Shown here: one piece after another, positions 1 to 6,756 of the stretch
Numbering within the stretch: the first letter of the stretch is position 1
How the letters are laid out: each line of letters opens with the position of its first letter
NCBI GenBank assembly: GCA_028112705.1
Contig: JAOGYN010000026.1
Location: 1 to 10,392 of the forward strand
Origin: GCA-002712045 sp028112705
GTDB lineage: Bacteria > Pseudomonadota > Alphaproteobacteria > Rhodobacterales > Rhodobacteraceae
DNA: 10,392 bases
Direction: 5' to 3'
Notes under the pieces: model-generated
What the model was told of the DNA's origin: nothing
The model's database searches: none
The model's input: the letters and a program-made list of their open reading frames with translations, nothing else
Position numbers and translations under genes: made by a program

Positions 1-1
1 T

Positions 2-1429
2 CATATGGATAAATTAGCTGTGCGAGGGATGCGTTTTGATGCAGCCTATTGCAATGCTCCACTATGCGCTCCTTCCAGATTTAGCTTTATGTCAGGTCAA
101 CATATCACAAGTATTGCTGCTTATGATAACGCGTCAGAATTTCCTGCAACTATTCCGACTTTTGCGCATTACTTGAGACTAATGGGTTATCGAACTTGTT
201 TGTCTGGAAAAATGCATTTTGTTGGACCGGATCAACTACATGGTTTTGAGGAAAGATTAACCACTGATATATATCCCGCTGACCATGCCTGGACACCCGA
301 TTGGGAAGCCCCCGATGAGCGCATCGATAAATGGTATCATAATATGGAGAGTGTGAGAGAGGCTGGTATAACCAATACCACTTTTCAATATGAGTTTGAT
401 GAGGAAACAACCTTTTATGCCCGTAGAAGAATATTTGAATACGCTATGGAAGATATCAAACCGTTTTGTATGGTTGTTAGTCTTATCCATCCTCATGATC
501 CATATTTAGCAAGACCAGAGCATTGGAATCTTTATAATCATGATGAAATTGAAATGCCTAGTATACCAGCTACGCTTGATCCACATTCAGAACGGCTAAG
601 ACGTGGAATTCAGGCTGATATAGTAAAGGTTACAGATGATGAGGTTAGAAATGCTAGGCATGCTTACTTCGCAAATTGTTCTTATTTTGATGAGAATGTT
701 GGAGTCGTTGTACAAGCCTTAGAAGAAAGTGGTCAAATTGATAATACTATCATCATTGTAACATCTGATCATGGGGACATGCTAGGTGAACGTGGGCTAT
801 GGTATAAAATGAATATGTTCGAACATTCTGCCCGAGTACCTTTAATAATTTCTGGCCCTGGAGTAGAGCAAGGGAAATGTGATAATCCATGCTCTTTGGT
901 TGATTTGTTACCTACTATTTTAGATATGGCAAATAAAGAAAAACCTGAAATGGCTATGCCAATAGATGGTCGATCATTATGGGCTCTTGCCAAAGGTGAA
1001 AGCCAAGAAGGCGGTGAGGCAATTGCGGAATATTGCGCAGAGTGTGCTTCGCATCCAATATTTATGATCAGACGAGGTCATTACAAATATATTCATTGTG
1101 ACGTGGATCCCCCCCAGCTTTACGATATCAAAATTGATCCACAAGAATTAAACAATCTGATCGCAGATACTGCATTTAAAAAGATGGCTCAATCATTTAA
1201 AAAAGAAGTTTTATCTCGTTGGGATAGTGAAGCTATTCGAAAAAATGTAATAGCAACTCAAAAGCAGAGGCGAGGGCTTCACGCCGCAATGGAGGCGGGA
1301 ATACGCCACTCTTGGGACTATAATCCACCAAGAGACGCTTCAAATGAATTTGTTCGAAATCATATGGATTGGCTTGTGGCGCAGGAAACCAAAAGATACC
1401 CACGACATCAAAAAACTAAAACCAAATAA
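2..1429 (+). CDS. betC: Choline-sulfatase, 5' end cut by window edge
   Basis: Hydrolyses choline-O-sulfate to choline and sulfate in the cytoplasm, feeding glycine-betaine synthesis or choline catabolism. The frame is open to the window edge (a His codon precedes the first ATG at 5). The first visible residues already match the stretch just before the catalytic site, so about 30 N-terminal residues, including the first metal-binding Asp, lie outside. Counting from the Met at 5, the sulfatase motif CAPSR is at 21-25, with Cys21 expected to become formylglycine. GKMHFVG is at 68-74, HPHDPY at 162-167 and SDHGDMLGERG at 254-264 (metal ligands Asp255/His256), followed by Lys268. The tail (about 405-467, with RNHMDW at 451-456 and TKRYPR) matches the C-terminal domain found in choline-sulfatases but not in other sulfatases, which is why I name betC rather than a generic arylsulfatase. 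A formylglycine-generating enzyme must be encoded elsewhere. It is followed after 19 nt by the M20 hydrolase, probably in the same operon. No choline transporter or betAB is visible. Confidence 0.93.
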   Translation, partial: HMDKLAVRGMRFDAAYCNAPLCAPSRFSFMSGQHITSIAAYDNASEFPATIPTFAHYLRLMGYRTCLSGKMHFVGPDQLHGFEERLTTDIYPADHAWTPDWEAPDERIDKWYHNMESVREAGITNTTFQYEFDEETTFYARRRIFEYAMEDIKPFCMVVSLIHPHDPYLARPEHWNLYNHDEIEMPSIPATLDPHSERLRRGIQADIVKVTDDEVRNARHAYFANCSYFDENVGVVVQALEESGQIDNTIIIVTSDHGDMLGERGLWYKMNMFEHSARVPLIISGPGVEQGKCDNPCSLVDLLPTILDMANKEKPEMAMPIDGRSLWALAKGESQEGGEAIAEYCAECASHPIFMIRRGHYKYIHCDVDPPQLYDIKIDPQELNNLIADTAFKKMAQSFKKEVLSRWDSEAIRKNVIATQKQRRGLHAAMEAGIRHSWDYNPPRDASNEFVRNHMDWLVAQETKRYPRHQKTKTK

Positions 1430-1448
1430 AAAGTTAAGGATTTAAGAT

Positions 1449-2612
1449 ATGCCCATAATAAATAGAATTGCAGACTATCATGATGAAATGAAGGAGTGGC
1501 GTCAGCATATTCACCGAAATCCAGAATTGAACTTCGATTGTCATAAAACTGCAGCTTTTGTTGTAAAAAAGTTAAAAGAATTTGGTGTAGATGAAATTCA
1601 TGAAAAAATAGCTGAAAGCGGAGTTGTTGCAATCATTAATGGGAAAAATTCAGGCCCAACTATTGGATTGAGAGCCGATATGGACGCACTTCCATTGCAG
1701 GAGGTTAAAGATCATGAGTATAAATCTACTGTTGATGGTCAAATGCATGCATGTGGACATGATGGTCACACAACAATGTTATTAGGTGCTGCCCGATACC
1801 TTTCAGAAACTAGAAACTTTAGTGGTCGTGTTGCTCTTATATTTCAACCTGCTGAAGAAGGTGGTGGAGGTGGAGAGGTCATGTGCAAAGAGGGTGTGAT
1901 GGATAACTTTGATATTCGTCAAGTATATGGGATACATAACTCACCTGGGTCACCGCTTGGTTTCTTTTCAACAAATCCTGGACCAGTTTTGGCAGCAGCT
2001 GATAGTTTTTCTATTTGGATTACAGGGCAGGGAGGACACGGGGCCAACCCGGAAGAAACTATTGACCCTGTTATTGTGGCTGTTCAAATAGCGCAAAGTA
2101 TTCAAACAATTTCTTCTAGAAACTTATCTGCGCTAGACTCGGTGGTTATTTCAATAACTCAAATTCACACTGGAACTATTAATAACATTGTTCCGGGTGA
2201 AGCGTTTATTAATGGAACCGTAAGGACACTGAAAAAAGATGCTCAGGCTATCGTGGTTAAAAGATTAAAAGAAATTTGTGATGGCACTGCACAGGCGTTT
2301 GGTGCGAAAGCTGATTTGGAATATGAGTACGGTTACCCACCAACTATTAATCATCCTAAACAAACTGCATTTGCTTTAAAGGTGGCTTCTGAAATATCAG
2401 GAAATGCTAATATAGATGGAGAAGCACCACCAATTATGGCTGCTGAGGATTTTGCTTATATGTTGGAGGAACGACCAGGTGCTTATTTGAATATTGGCCA
2501 AGGAGATAGTGCGGCCCTGCATAACCCAGAGTATGATTTTAATGATGAGCTTTCCCCAATTGGAGCAAGTTTTTTTGTGAAACTAGTTGAAAATGCGCAA
2601 CCACTAGATTGA
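1449..2612 (+). CDS. M20-family amidohydrolase (hippurate hydrolase-like)
   Basis: A dinuclear-metal amidohydrolase of the M20D group (HipO, IAA-amino acid hydrolase, N-acyl-L-amino acid amidohydrolase), 387 residues, the normal length. Visible motifs: RADMDALPLQE at 75-85; HACGHDGH at 100-107, with Cys102 and His104 as metal ligands; PAEEGGGGG at 134-142, with Glu136 the likely general base and Glu137 a ligand; GIHN at 161-164 with His163; the dimerisation-domain motif GQGGHGANP at 193-201; and LHNPEYDFND starting at Leu357 with His358 as the last ligand. No signal peptide, so cytoplasmic. The start is supported by an AAGGA at 1436-1440, 8 nt before the ATG. It lies 19 nt behind betC with no terminator between them, so the two are probably co-transcribed. 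The substrate cannot be read from sequence: family members remove acyl or aroyl groups from amino acids, and the pairing with a choline-sulfatase does not identify one. It converges with the TPP enzyme across 21 nt. Confidence 0.9.
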   Translation: MPIINRIADYHDEMKEWRQHIHRNPELNFDCHKTAAFVVKKLKEFGVDEIHEKIAESGVVAIINGKNSGPTIGLRADMDALPLQEVKDHEYKSTVDGQMHACGHDGHTTMLLGAARYLSETRNFSGRVALIFQPAEEGGGGGEVMCKEGVMDNFDIRQVYGIHNSPGSPLGFFSTNPGPVLAAADSFSIWITGQGGHGANPEETIDPVIVAVQIAQSIQTISSRNLSALDSVVISITQIHTGTINNIVPGEAFINGTVRTLKKDAQAIVVKRLKEICDGTAQAFGAKADLEYEYGYPPTINHPKQTAFALKVASEISGNANIDGEAPPIMAAEDFAYMLEERPGAYLNIGQGDSAALHNPEYDFNDELSPIGASFFVKLVENAQPLD

Positions 2613-2633
2613 ATTTAAATATTGGAAGTTAGG

Positions 2634-4256
2634 TTACATTGCTTCTAATGTTTGGGGGTTTATAGCTTTTGGATCTGTTCTTAGATCAAGAATTGCTGGC
2701 TTATTTGAGTTGCGTGCTCTTTCCAATGCACCAGAAAATTGATCAGTTGAGAGCACAACCTCACCATGCCCGCCATATGATTTTGCCAACTCAGCAAAAT
2801 TTGGATTAACCATGGATGTTCCAGAAGGACGGCCCGGAAATGCTTTTTCTTGGTGCATTTTAATTGTCCCATAAACTGAATTGTTAGAGATAATAATAAT
2901 TATATTTAACCCATATTGGCAGGCGGTTCCAAACTCTTGCATTGTCATTTGAAAGCAACCATCACCTGAGAGGCAAATAACCTCTTTATCGTGATGGATT
3001 AACTTTGCCGCTACTGCCGCGGGTAAGCCATATCCCATTGATCCACTTGTTGATCCGACTTGGGTTCGCCAACCCTTATATGTGAAATATCGATGAAGCC
3101 AGCCATTATAATTTCCAGCACCATTTGTAATAATTGTTTCTTCAGGTAGGATATTTGATAGTGTCTTAATTACGACTTCCATTTTTACGTTTCCAGGCGT
3201 TGTTAATGGTTTTTGCCACGCTTGGTAATTTGCGCGTTCTTTAGTGGGTGATTTGTTTTGATGCTCTTTAGAATTATTTACGGCTTTTTTAATAAATTCT
3301 GCACTATTACACACAAGACCTATATCTGGTTGATAAACACTGCCAAGTTCATTTGGATCTGGATGAATATGAATAAGATATTGTTTCGGTTTTGGAATAT
3401 CAAACATAGAGTAACCACCCGTAGTCATTTCCCCTAAACGTGCATTCAAAACGAGCACACAATCAGCCAACGTTATTCGTTTCAACAGAGCTGGATTTAT
3501 TCCGATGCCAACGTCACCAACATAGTTTGGATGGCGATTGTCCAAATAATCTTGACACCTAAATGATGTTCCAACAGGAATCCCCATTGATTTTGCAAAT
3601 TTGCCAAGGTTTTCTGCCGCTTCAGAAGACCACCCGCTGCCACCTACGATTATAAAAGGATTCTTTGCCAGTTTTAATTTATCAATGACTTCGTTTACAT
3701 CTTCTTCAGATACCATTTGTTTTGATGGATTTGCTTTTGGAGCATCAGGGATATCTGCCTTAGCAAATAAAGTATCTTCTGGAAGAGATAGTACAACTGG
3801 TCCTGGCCTTCCAGATAATGCAATATTGAAAGCCCTTGAAATATACTCAGGTAAACGTTCGATATTATCAATTTCTGCAACCCATTTGGCTAATGGAGAA
3901 AACATTTTCTTATAGTCGACTTCTTGAAAAGCTTCTCGATCACGATGAGAACTATCAACTTGTCCAACAAAAAGTATCATTGGGGTGCTGTCTTGAAATG
4001 CAATATGTATGCCCGCTGATGCATTACTTGCTCCAGGACCTCGTGTGACAAATGCAATTCCAGGTCTCCCAGTTAGTTTTCCTGATGCTTCTGCCATCAT
4101 TGCCACACCACCTTCTTGACGGCCTACAATTGTCTGAATACCACTTTCGTAAAGACCATCCAGAGCAGGCAAGTAACTTTCTCCAGGAATACAGAAAACT
4201 CGATCCACTCCTTGAATCTTTAATTGGTCAATTAAAATTTGGCCACCATGACGCAT
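2634..4256 (-). CDS. Thiamine diphosphate-dependent enzyme, acetolactate synthase large-subunit-like
   Basis: A three-domain ThDP enzyme of the acetolactate synthase/benzoylformate decarboxylase superfamily, 540 residues from the chosen start. The N-terminal Pyr domain carries FCIPGE and the catalytic Glu48 in GRQEGGVAMMAEA, followed by TRGPGASNA. A central Rossmann-like domain covers about residues 180-340. The C-terminal PP domain has the ThDP/Mg signature starting GDG at 431-433 and ending NN at 458-459, preceded by GSMGYGLPAA. An ATG 12 nt upstream (4268) is in frame, but the GGAG at 4263-4266 sits 6 nt before the ATG at 4256, so I take that as the start. Biosynthetic acetolactate synthases carry an RFDDR motif in the middle domain. 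Here the equivalent is RLGEM, and no ilvH-type small subunit follows, so valine/isoleucine synthesis is unlikely to be its only role. Many such orphan paralogues act on unknown 2-oxo acids. Alternatives are a glyoxylate carboligase-like or other carboligase/decarboxylase. Family firm, substrate unknown. Confidence 0.88.
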   Translation of the reverse strand: MRHGGQILIDQLKIQGVDRVFCIPGESYLPALDGLYESGIQTIVGRQEGGVAMMAEASGKLTGRPGIAFVTRGPGASNASAGIHIAFQDSTPMILFVGQVDSSHRDREAFQEVDYKKMFSPLAKWVAEIDNIERLPEYISRAFNIALSGRPGPVVLSLPEDTLFAKADIPDAPKANPSKQMVSEEDVNEVIDKLKLAKNPFIIVGGSGWSSEAAENLGKFAKSMGIPVGTSFRCQDYLDNRHPNYVGDVGIGINPALLKRITLADCVLVLNARLGEMTTGGYSMFDIPKPKQYLIHIHPDPNELGSVYQPDIGLVCNSAEFIKKAVNNSKEHQNKSPTKERANYQAWQKPLTTPGNVKMEVVIKTLSNILPEETIITNGAGNYNGWLHRYFTYKGWRTQVGSTSGSMGYGLPAAVAAKLIHHDKEVICLSGDGCFQMTMQEFGTACQYGLNIIIIISNNSVYGTIKMHQEKAFPGRPSGTSMVNPNFAELAKSYGGHGEVVLSTDQFSGALERARNSNKPAILDLRTDPKAINPQTLEAM

Positions 4257-4289
4257 TTTTATCTCCATCTACCAGTATTGTCCTAGGCT

Positions 4290-4318
4290 ATGTTAGTCTT
4301 TAAGACTTTTAAAGACAA
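4290..4318 (-). promoter_or_regulatory. Putative promoter of the TPP-enzyme gene
   Basis: On the minus strand a -35-like TTGTCT (4313-4318) and a -10-like TAACAT (4290-4295) are separated by exactly 17 nt. Each hexamer matches the sigma-70 consensus at four of six positions. The expected transcription start near 4283 leaves a leader of about 27 nt containing the GGAG ribosome-binding site at 4263-4266. The spacer is almost entirely filled by an inverted repeat. This is a prediction from pattern only. Confidence 0.4.
4296..4316. repeat. Perfect 8-bp inverted repeat, candidate operator
   Basis: GTCTTTAA and TTAAAGAC form a perfect inverted repeat around a 5-nt centre (GACTT on the + strand). 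It lies in the 101-bp divergent region between the TPP-enzyme gene and the TfoX-domain gene, exactly between the predicted -35 and -10 of the former. There is no T-tract positioned to make it a terminator. A dimeric regulator binding here would block or remodel the promoter. No regulator gene is visible in the window, so the partner is unknown. Confidence 0.45.
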
Positions 4319-4357
4319 AGTTGTAGCAATCTTAGATACATATCGAGAAATGATCTT

Positions 4358-4696
4358 ATGAAACTAAGTGAAAATGGATTTTTAGATTACATCTTAGAAT
4401 GTTTGGAGCCAATGGATGGTATAACCTGGGGTCGAATGTTTAGTGGGTATGTTATTAGAAGATATGATTTACCGATTGGGTTAATTTTTGATGAGGAATT
4501 ATATTTTAAAGTAAATGATAGAAACTTAGCTGATTATCAATTTTTGCTAAGTGAACCTTTTTCTTATCAGAAAAAAGGAAAAACGATAAGTATATCAAAT
4601 TGGAGAGTTCCCGCAGAAATATTAGAAGATATTGACACTTTTATCTGCTGGGCTCACAAAGCATATTTGGTTGCAGAAGACGCTGTTAGAAAATAA
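4358..4696 (+). CDS. TfoX N-terminal domain protein
   Basis: A 112-residue stand-alone TfoX N-terminal (TfoX_N) domain protein. Conserved features of the family are visible: a helical start (FLDYILECLEPMDGITWG), the RMFSGY motif at 26-31, a strand pair ending LYFKV at 48-52, EPFSYQKKGKT at 66-76 and the VPAEILED segment at 84-91. The length equals the single domain, and the C-terminal TfoX domain found in the enterobacterial competence regulator TfoX/Sxy is absent. Single-domain forms are common in alphaproteobacteria and have no established function, so calling it a competence activator would be over-reach. The ATG has no strong Shine-Dalgarno (only a weak GAGAAA about 10 nt upstream). It is transcribed away from the TPP-enzyme gene across a shared 101-bp region and ends at a strong hairpin, so it is likely monocistronic. 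Confidence 0.82.
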   Translation: MKLSENGFLDYILECLEPMDGITWGRMFSGYVIRRYDLPIGLIFDEELYFKVNDRNLADYQFLLSEPFSYQKKGKTISISNWRVPAEILEDIDTFICWAHKAYLVAEDAVRK

Positions 4697-4698
4697 TT

Positions 4699-4736
4699 AA
4701 ATCTCTCAACATTAATAATACCCTGCTGAGAGATTT
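4699..4736. terminator. Bidirectional intrinsic terminator
   Basis: AAATCTCTCA (4699-4708) and TGAGAGATTT (4727-4736) form a perfect 10-bp stem with an 18-nt loop. On the + strand a T-rich run (4733-4749) follows the stem. On the - strand the complement of 4687-4700 is also T-rich. It lies between the stop codons of the converging TfoX-domain gene and the membrane-protein gene, so it can stop transcription from both sides. Confidence 0.75.
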
Positions 4737-4750
4737 TATTTTTATTTTTC

Positions 4751-5161
4751 TTACCAGATTTTATCACTAAGTCCGTAAATAAGTAAGCCATTTAGAACTG
4801 TAAATATTGCTGGTGCAATATAGGCTTCAGCTGTGTAATTAACACCTTCTAATTTAGCAGCATTTGAATTTGTTACTGTAGTATAACCCACTATAACAAA
4901 AATTAGTGCTTGAAGGAAGTTGAATATGAAAAATGGCCAAGTGCCTTCTGGCCCAGTAAATAAAATGTACAGACCTAATAGTGTTCCAGCACTTACAAAG
5001 GTGCCTAAAACTCTTGTTGGCAAAACGCCTGATTCATGAATGCCATATTTATTTAACCAAGGTACAGTATTGAAAACAGTTTGGTAAGCATACATTGCTC
5101 CACCAACCCAATTTAATAAATATAAAACTAAAAATATCCATCCATTAAATGATTCAACCAT
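4751..5161 (-). CDS. Small four-helix integral membrane protein, function unknown
   Basis: I do not recognise this family. The 136-residue protein is very hydrophobic, with four predicted membrane spans at about 6-27, 50-69, 74-93 and 113-131. There is no signal peptide with a cleavage site: the first span starts almost at the N-terminus. Aromatic and Gly-rich patches stand out (NWVGGAMYAYQ in span 1, TWPFFIFNF entering span 3). A polar segment of about 20 residues containing TNSNAAKLEG joins spans 3 and 4. The start is well supported: AAGGAG at 5171-5176 lies 9 nt before the ATG. The gene has the same orientation as the glycerate kinase upstream, but a 118-bp gap with a possible -10 box suggests its own promoter. 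It ends 15 nt before the bidirectional terminator. The gene is convincing because of its ribosome-binding site, coherent membrane topology and clean ends. Its role cannot be inferred from neighbours. Confidence 0.8.
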   Translation of the reverse strand: MVESFNGWIFLVLYLLNWVGGAMYAYQTVFNTVPWLNKYGIHESGVLPTRVLGTFVSAGTLLGLYILFTGPEGTWPFFIFNFLQALIFVIVGYTTVTNSNAAKLEGVNYTAEAYIAPAIFTVLNGLLIYGLSDKIW

Positions 5162-5208
5162 CTGACTTTTCTCCTTAAATTTTACTATGAATAAACTTTT
5201 TTATTGTT

Positions 5209-5214
5209 ATTATA
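5209..5214 (-). promoter_or_regulatory. Candidate -10 box for the membrane-protein gene
   Basis: A perfect TATAAT on the minus strand, 47 nt before the ATG at 5161 and within an AT-rich leader. No convincing -35 is found at 16-18 nt upstream, so this is only a weak promoter candidate. Confidence 0.3.
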
Positions 5215-5279
5215 TCAAAACAATCATCACAAAACTTAGAATTGTTCAAGCTTTTTGACGCTTTGCATCATAAAAACAA

Positions 5280-6548
5280 CTAAATTGGAGCTGTCTCCCA
5301 TAAAAACAATTGTAGATCAGCAACATTCGTTCCAGTGGTTCCTATTATTAAAAGATCCTCTGTTCCCTTAAGTGCAGTATTACTGTCATTGTTAATTAAA
5401 TAACGTTCAATAGAGATATTTTTAGAATGTAGTTTCGTTATTGTATCTTGATCTACAATACCGCCTGCAGCCTTTGTTGGTCCATCTCTGCCATCAGTTC
5501 CCCCGCTTAGAAAACACCAATTACCTTTTAACTTCTCATTATGGAGCTTCTCCACAATTCTTAGAGCAAGTTCTTGATTACGACCACCAGTGCCATTGCC
5601 TGAAACTTTTACTGTTGTTTCTCCACCGAAGGCTAATGCGACGTATTTCTTATCGCGACGGATGCTTATTTCTTTAAAGATTGTTTCAACTGCAACTTGT
5701 ACATTACCAATAATTGGGTAAGAGATTATTTCAGCATTTGCAATTTTTGCCATCGCTTCAACACTTTGTTTGTTGTTACCAATCAATATGTTTTTATTTA
5801 AAATATTAGATTTATAAAGTTTTTGAAATTTGGATTTAAAGAATTTCTGAAGGTTTGAAGAAAGTTTTGGATAAAGTTTTTTATCAATTAATAGCCTATA
5901 TGCGTCTTCAATATTTCCAATTGGCCTTACGGTTGGGCCACTTGCTATTACTTTTAGATCATCTCCAATTACATCAGAAAGAATGAAAGAATAAATTGGA
6001 ACAGGGTTCACAATTGTTGTAATTCCACCACCTTTTAATGAGGACATTGATTGTCGTATTAAATTTATGTCAGAAATACCTAGATCTGAATTCAATAATA
6101 ATTGATTTATTTCGATCTTATCTTGTAAAGTTAAACCATTAACTGGCGCTGGTAATAAAGCTGAAGATCCTCCACTTATTAATATAATTAGAGTATCTTC
6201 AAGAGAGGTATTCTGTAACATATTGGTAACTTTTTGACTTGCTTTTATTCCATTTTTATCTGGGATAGGATGACTAGCTCCAATCACTTCACATTCGTTT
6301 ATTAACTGAAAATTCTCATAATTTGTAATTGCCAATAAATTTTTTTCTGCATGAGTTGGGAGGATATCAATCATTGTCTTCATAAGTAAACAAGCTGCTT
6401 TACCCAGTGAAATAACAATATATTTACCACCATTTGGAACAGGTATAGGATTTTTTTTTATAGCACTTTCTAAACACTTAGTTGGGTCGGCGGCTAACAC
6501 CCCATATTTAAAAGCTTTTAAAGATATTTTTCGTAAATTCTTATTCAT
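5280..6548 (-). CDS. Glycerate 2-kinase, MOFRL family
   Basis: Phosphorylates D-glycerate with ATP to 2-phosphoglycerate, linking glycerate from serine, glyoxylate or tartrate-type catabolism to lower glycolysis. The 422 residues cover both domains at normal length. The N-terminal DUF4147/GckA domain has ISLGKAA with Lys50, SGGSSALLPAP at 125-135, the KGGG turn at 172-175, and SDVIGDD (191-197) followed by ASGPT (202-206). The C-terminal MOFRL domain has GGETTV at 308-313, GRNQELAL at 322-329, SGGTDGRDGPT at 348-358 and TGTNVADL at 405-412. Homologues are often mislabelled hydroxypyruvate reductase (TtuD). The kinase activity is the established one for this fold. The start matches the family N-terminus (a helix leading to AADP), but no Shine-Dalgarno is visible before the ATG. 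The gene lies 58 nt downstream of the tRNA-Tyr gene on the same strand. Neither a hydroxypyruvate/tartronate reductase nor a glycerate transporter is adjacent. Confidence 0.9.
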   Translation of the reverse strand: MNKNLRKISLKAFKYGVLAADPTKCLESAIKKNPIPVPNGGKYIVISLGKAACLLMKTMIDILPTHAEKNLLAITNYENFQLINECEVIGASHPIPDKNGIKASQKVTNMLQNTSLEDTLIILISGGSSALLPAPVNGLTLQDKIEINQLLLNSDLGISDINLIRQSMSSLKGGGITTIVNPVPIYSFILSDVIGDDLKVIASGPTVRPIGNIEDAYRLLIDKKLYPKLSSNLQKFFKSKFQKLYKSNILNKNILIGNNKQSVEAMAKIANAEIISYPIIGNVQVAVETIFKEISIRRDKKYVALAFGGETTVKVSGNGTGGRNQELALRIVEKLHNEKLKGNWCFLSGGTDGRDGPTKAAGGIVDQDTITKLHSKNISIERYLINNDSNTALKGTEDLLIIGTTGTNVADLQLFLWETAPI

Positions 6549-6606
6549 GATGATAAGCTTATAGCCAAAAAATTAATTTTAGCACAGAAAAATAAAAAAA
6601 TTATAG

Positions 6607-6690
6607 TGGTGGGCGACCCTGGAATCGAACCAGGCGTGAGTCGCCTCGGGGGAGTTACAGTCCCCTGCCGCACCTTGCAGCGCGTCGCCC
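6607..6690 (-). tRNA. tRNA-Tyr (anticodon GUA), CCA encoded
   Basis: Reading the minus strand from 6690: a perfect 7-bp acceptor stem (GGGCGAC with GTCGCCC at 6611-6617), a 5-bp anticodon stem GGGGA/TCCCC with loop CTGTAAC, and anticodon GTA at 6656-6658. Next come a 14-nt variable region with a GAG/CTC stem (class II, as expected for bacterial tRNA-Tyr) and a 5-bp T stem CCTGG/CCAGG with loop TTCGATT. The discriminator is A, followed by genome-encoded CCA (6607-6609). The D region is odd. Only 17 nt separate the acceptor and D-arm end, the best stem is GCTG/CGGC with one G-U pair and a 7-nt loop CAAGGTG, and the usual T8, A14 and A21 are missing. A T-rich tract (complement of 6580-6604) follows the 3' end and may act in termination. 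It lies between the ABC operon and the glycerate kinase gene. Confidence 0.88.
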
Positions 6691-6702
6691 AAACCGAGGA
6701 TG

Positions 6703-6731
6703 TGGATACTTGTAGCTTCTCACTCAGTCAA
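6703..6731 (-). promoter_or_regulatory. Putative tRNA-Tyr promoter
   Basis: On the minus strand TTGACT (6726-6731, five of six matches to the -35 consensus) is followed after exactly 17 nt by TATCCA (6703-6708, three of six matches to the -10). The predicted start lies near 6696, a few bases before the mature tRNA 5' end at 6690. This would let the tRNA be expressed independently of the ABC operon that ends at 6757. The weak -10 lowers confidence. Confidence 0.45.
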
Positions 6732-6756
6732 CATCTAAATGTGAATAAATTAAATT

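Noticed and set aside
1909..2091. Open frame of 60 codons on the + strand within the M20 gene
   Set aside because: It is an out-of-frame shadow of the amidohydrolase, which continues uninterrupted through this stretch.
4257..4268. Upstream in-frame ATG at 4268 as the TPP-enzyme start
   Set aside because: The four extra codons overlap the GGAG that is ideally spaced for the ATG at 4256, while the upstream ATG has only an AGGA 12 nt away. It cannot be fully excluded.
3601..4303. Three + strand open frames of 70 to 104 codons
   Set aside because: All lie antisense to the TPP-enzyme gene, which has complete family motifs. None has a family-like sequence or a ribosome-binding site.
5221..5279. 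Possible terminator after the glycerate kinase gene
   Set aside because: Only a 4-bp AAGC/GCTT stem with a long loop can be drawn and no T-run follows on the minus strand, so it is too weak to annotate.
6607..6690. tRNA-Tyr as an integration site for a genomic island
   Set aside because: No integrase gene and no duplicated tRNA 3' fragment can be seen in the window, and the genes on both sides look like ordinary metabolism and transport.
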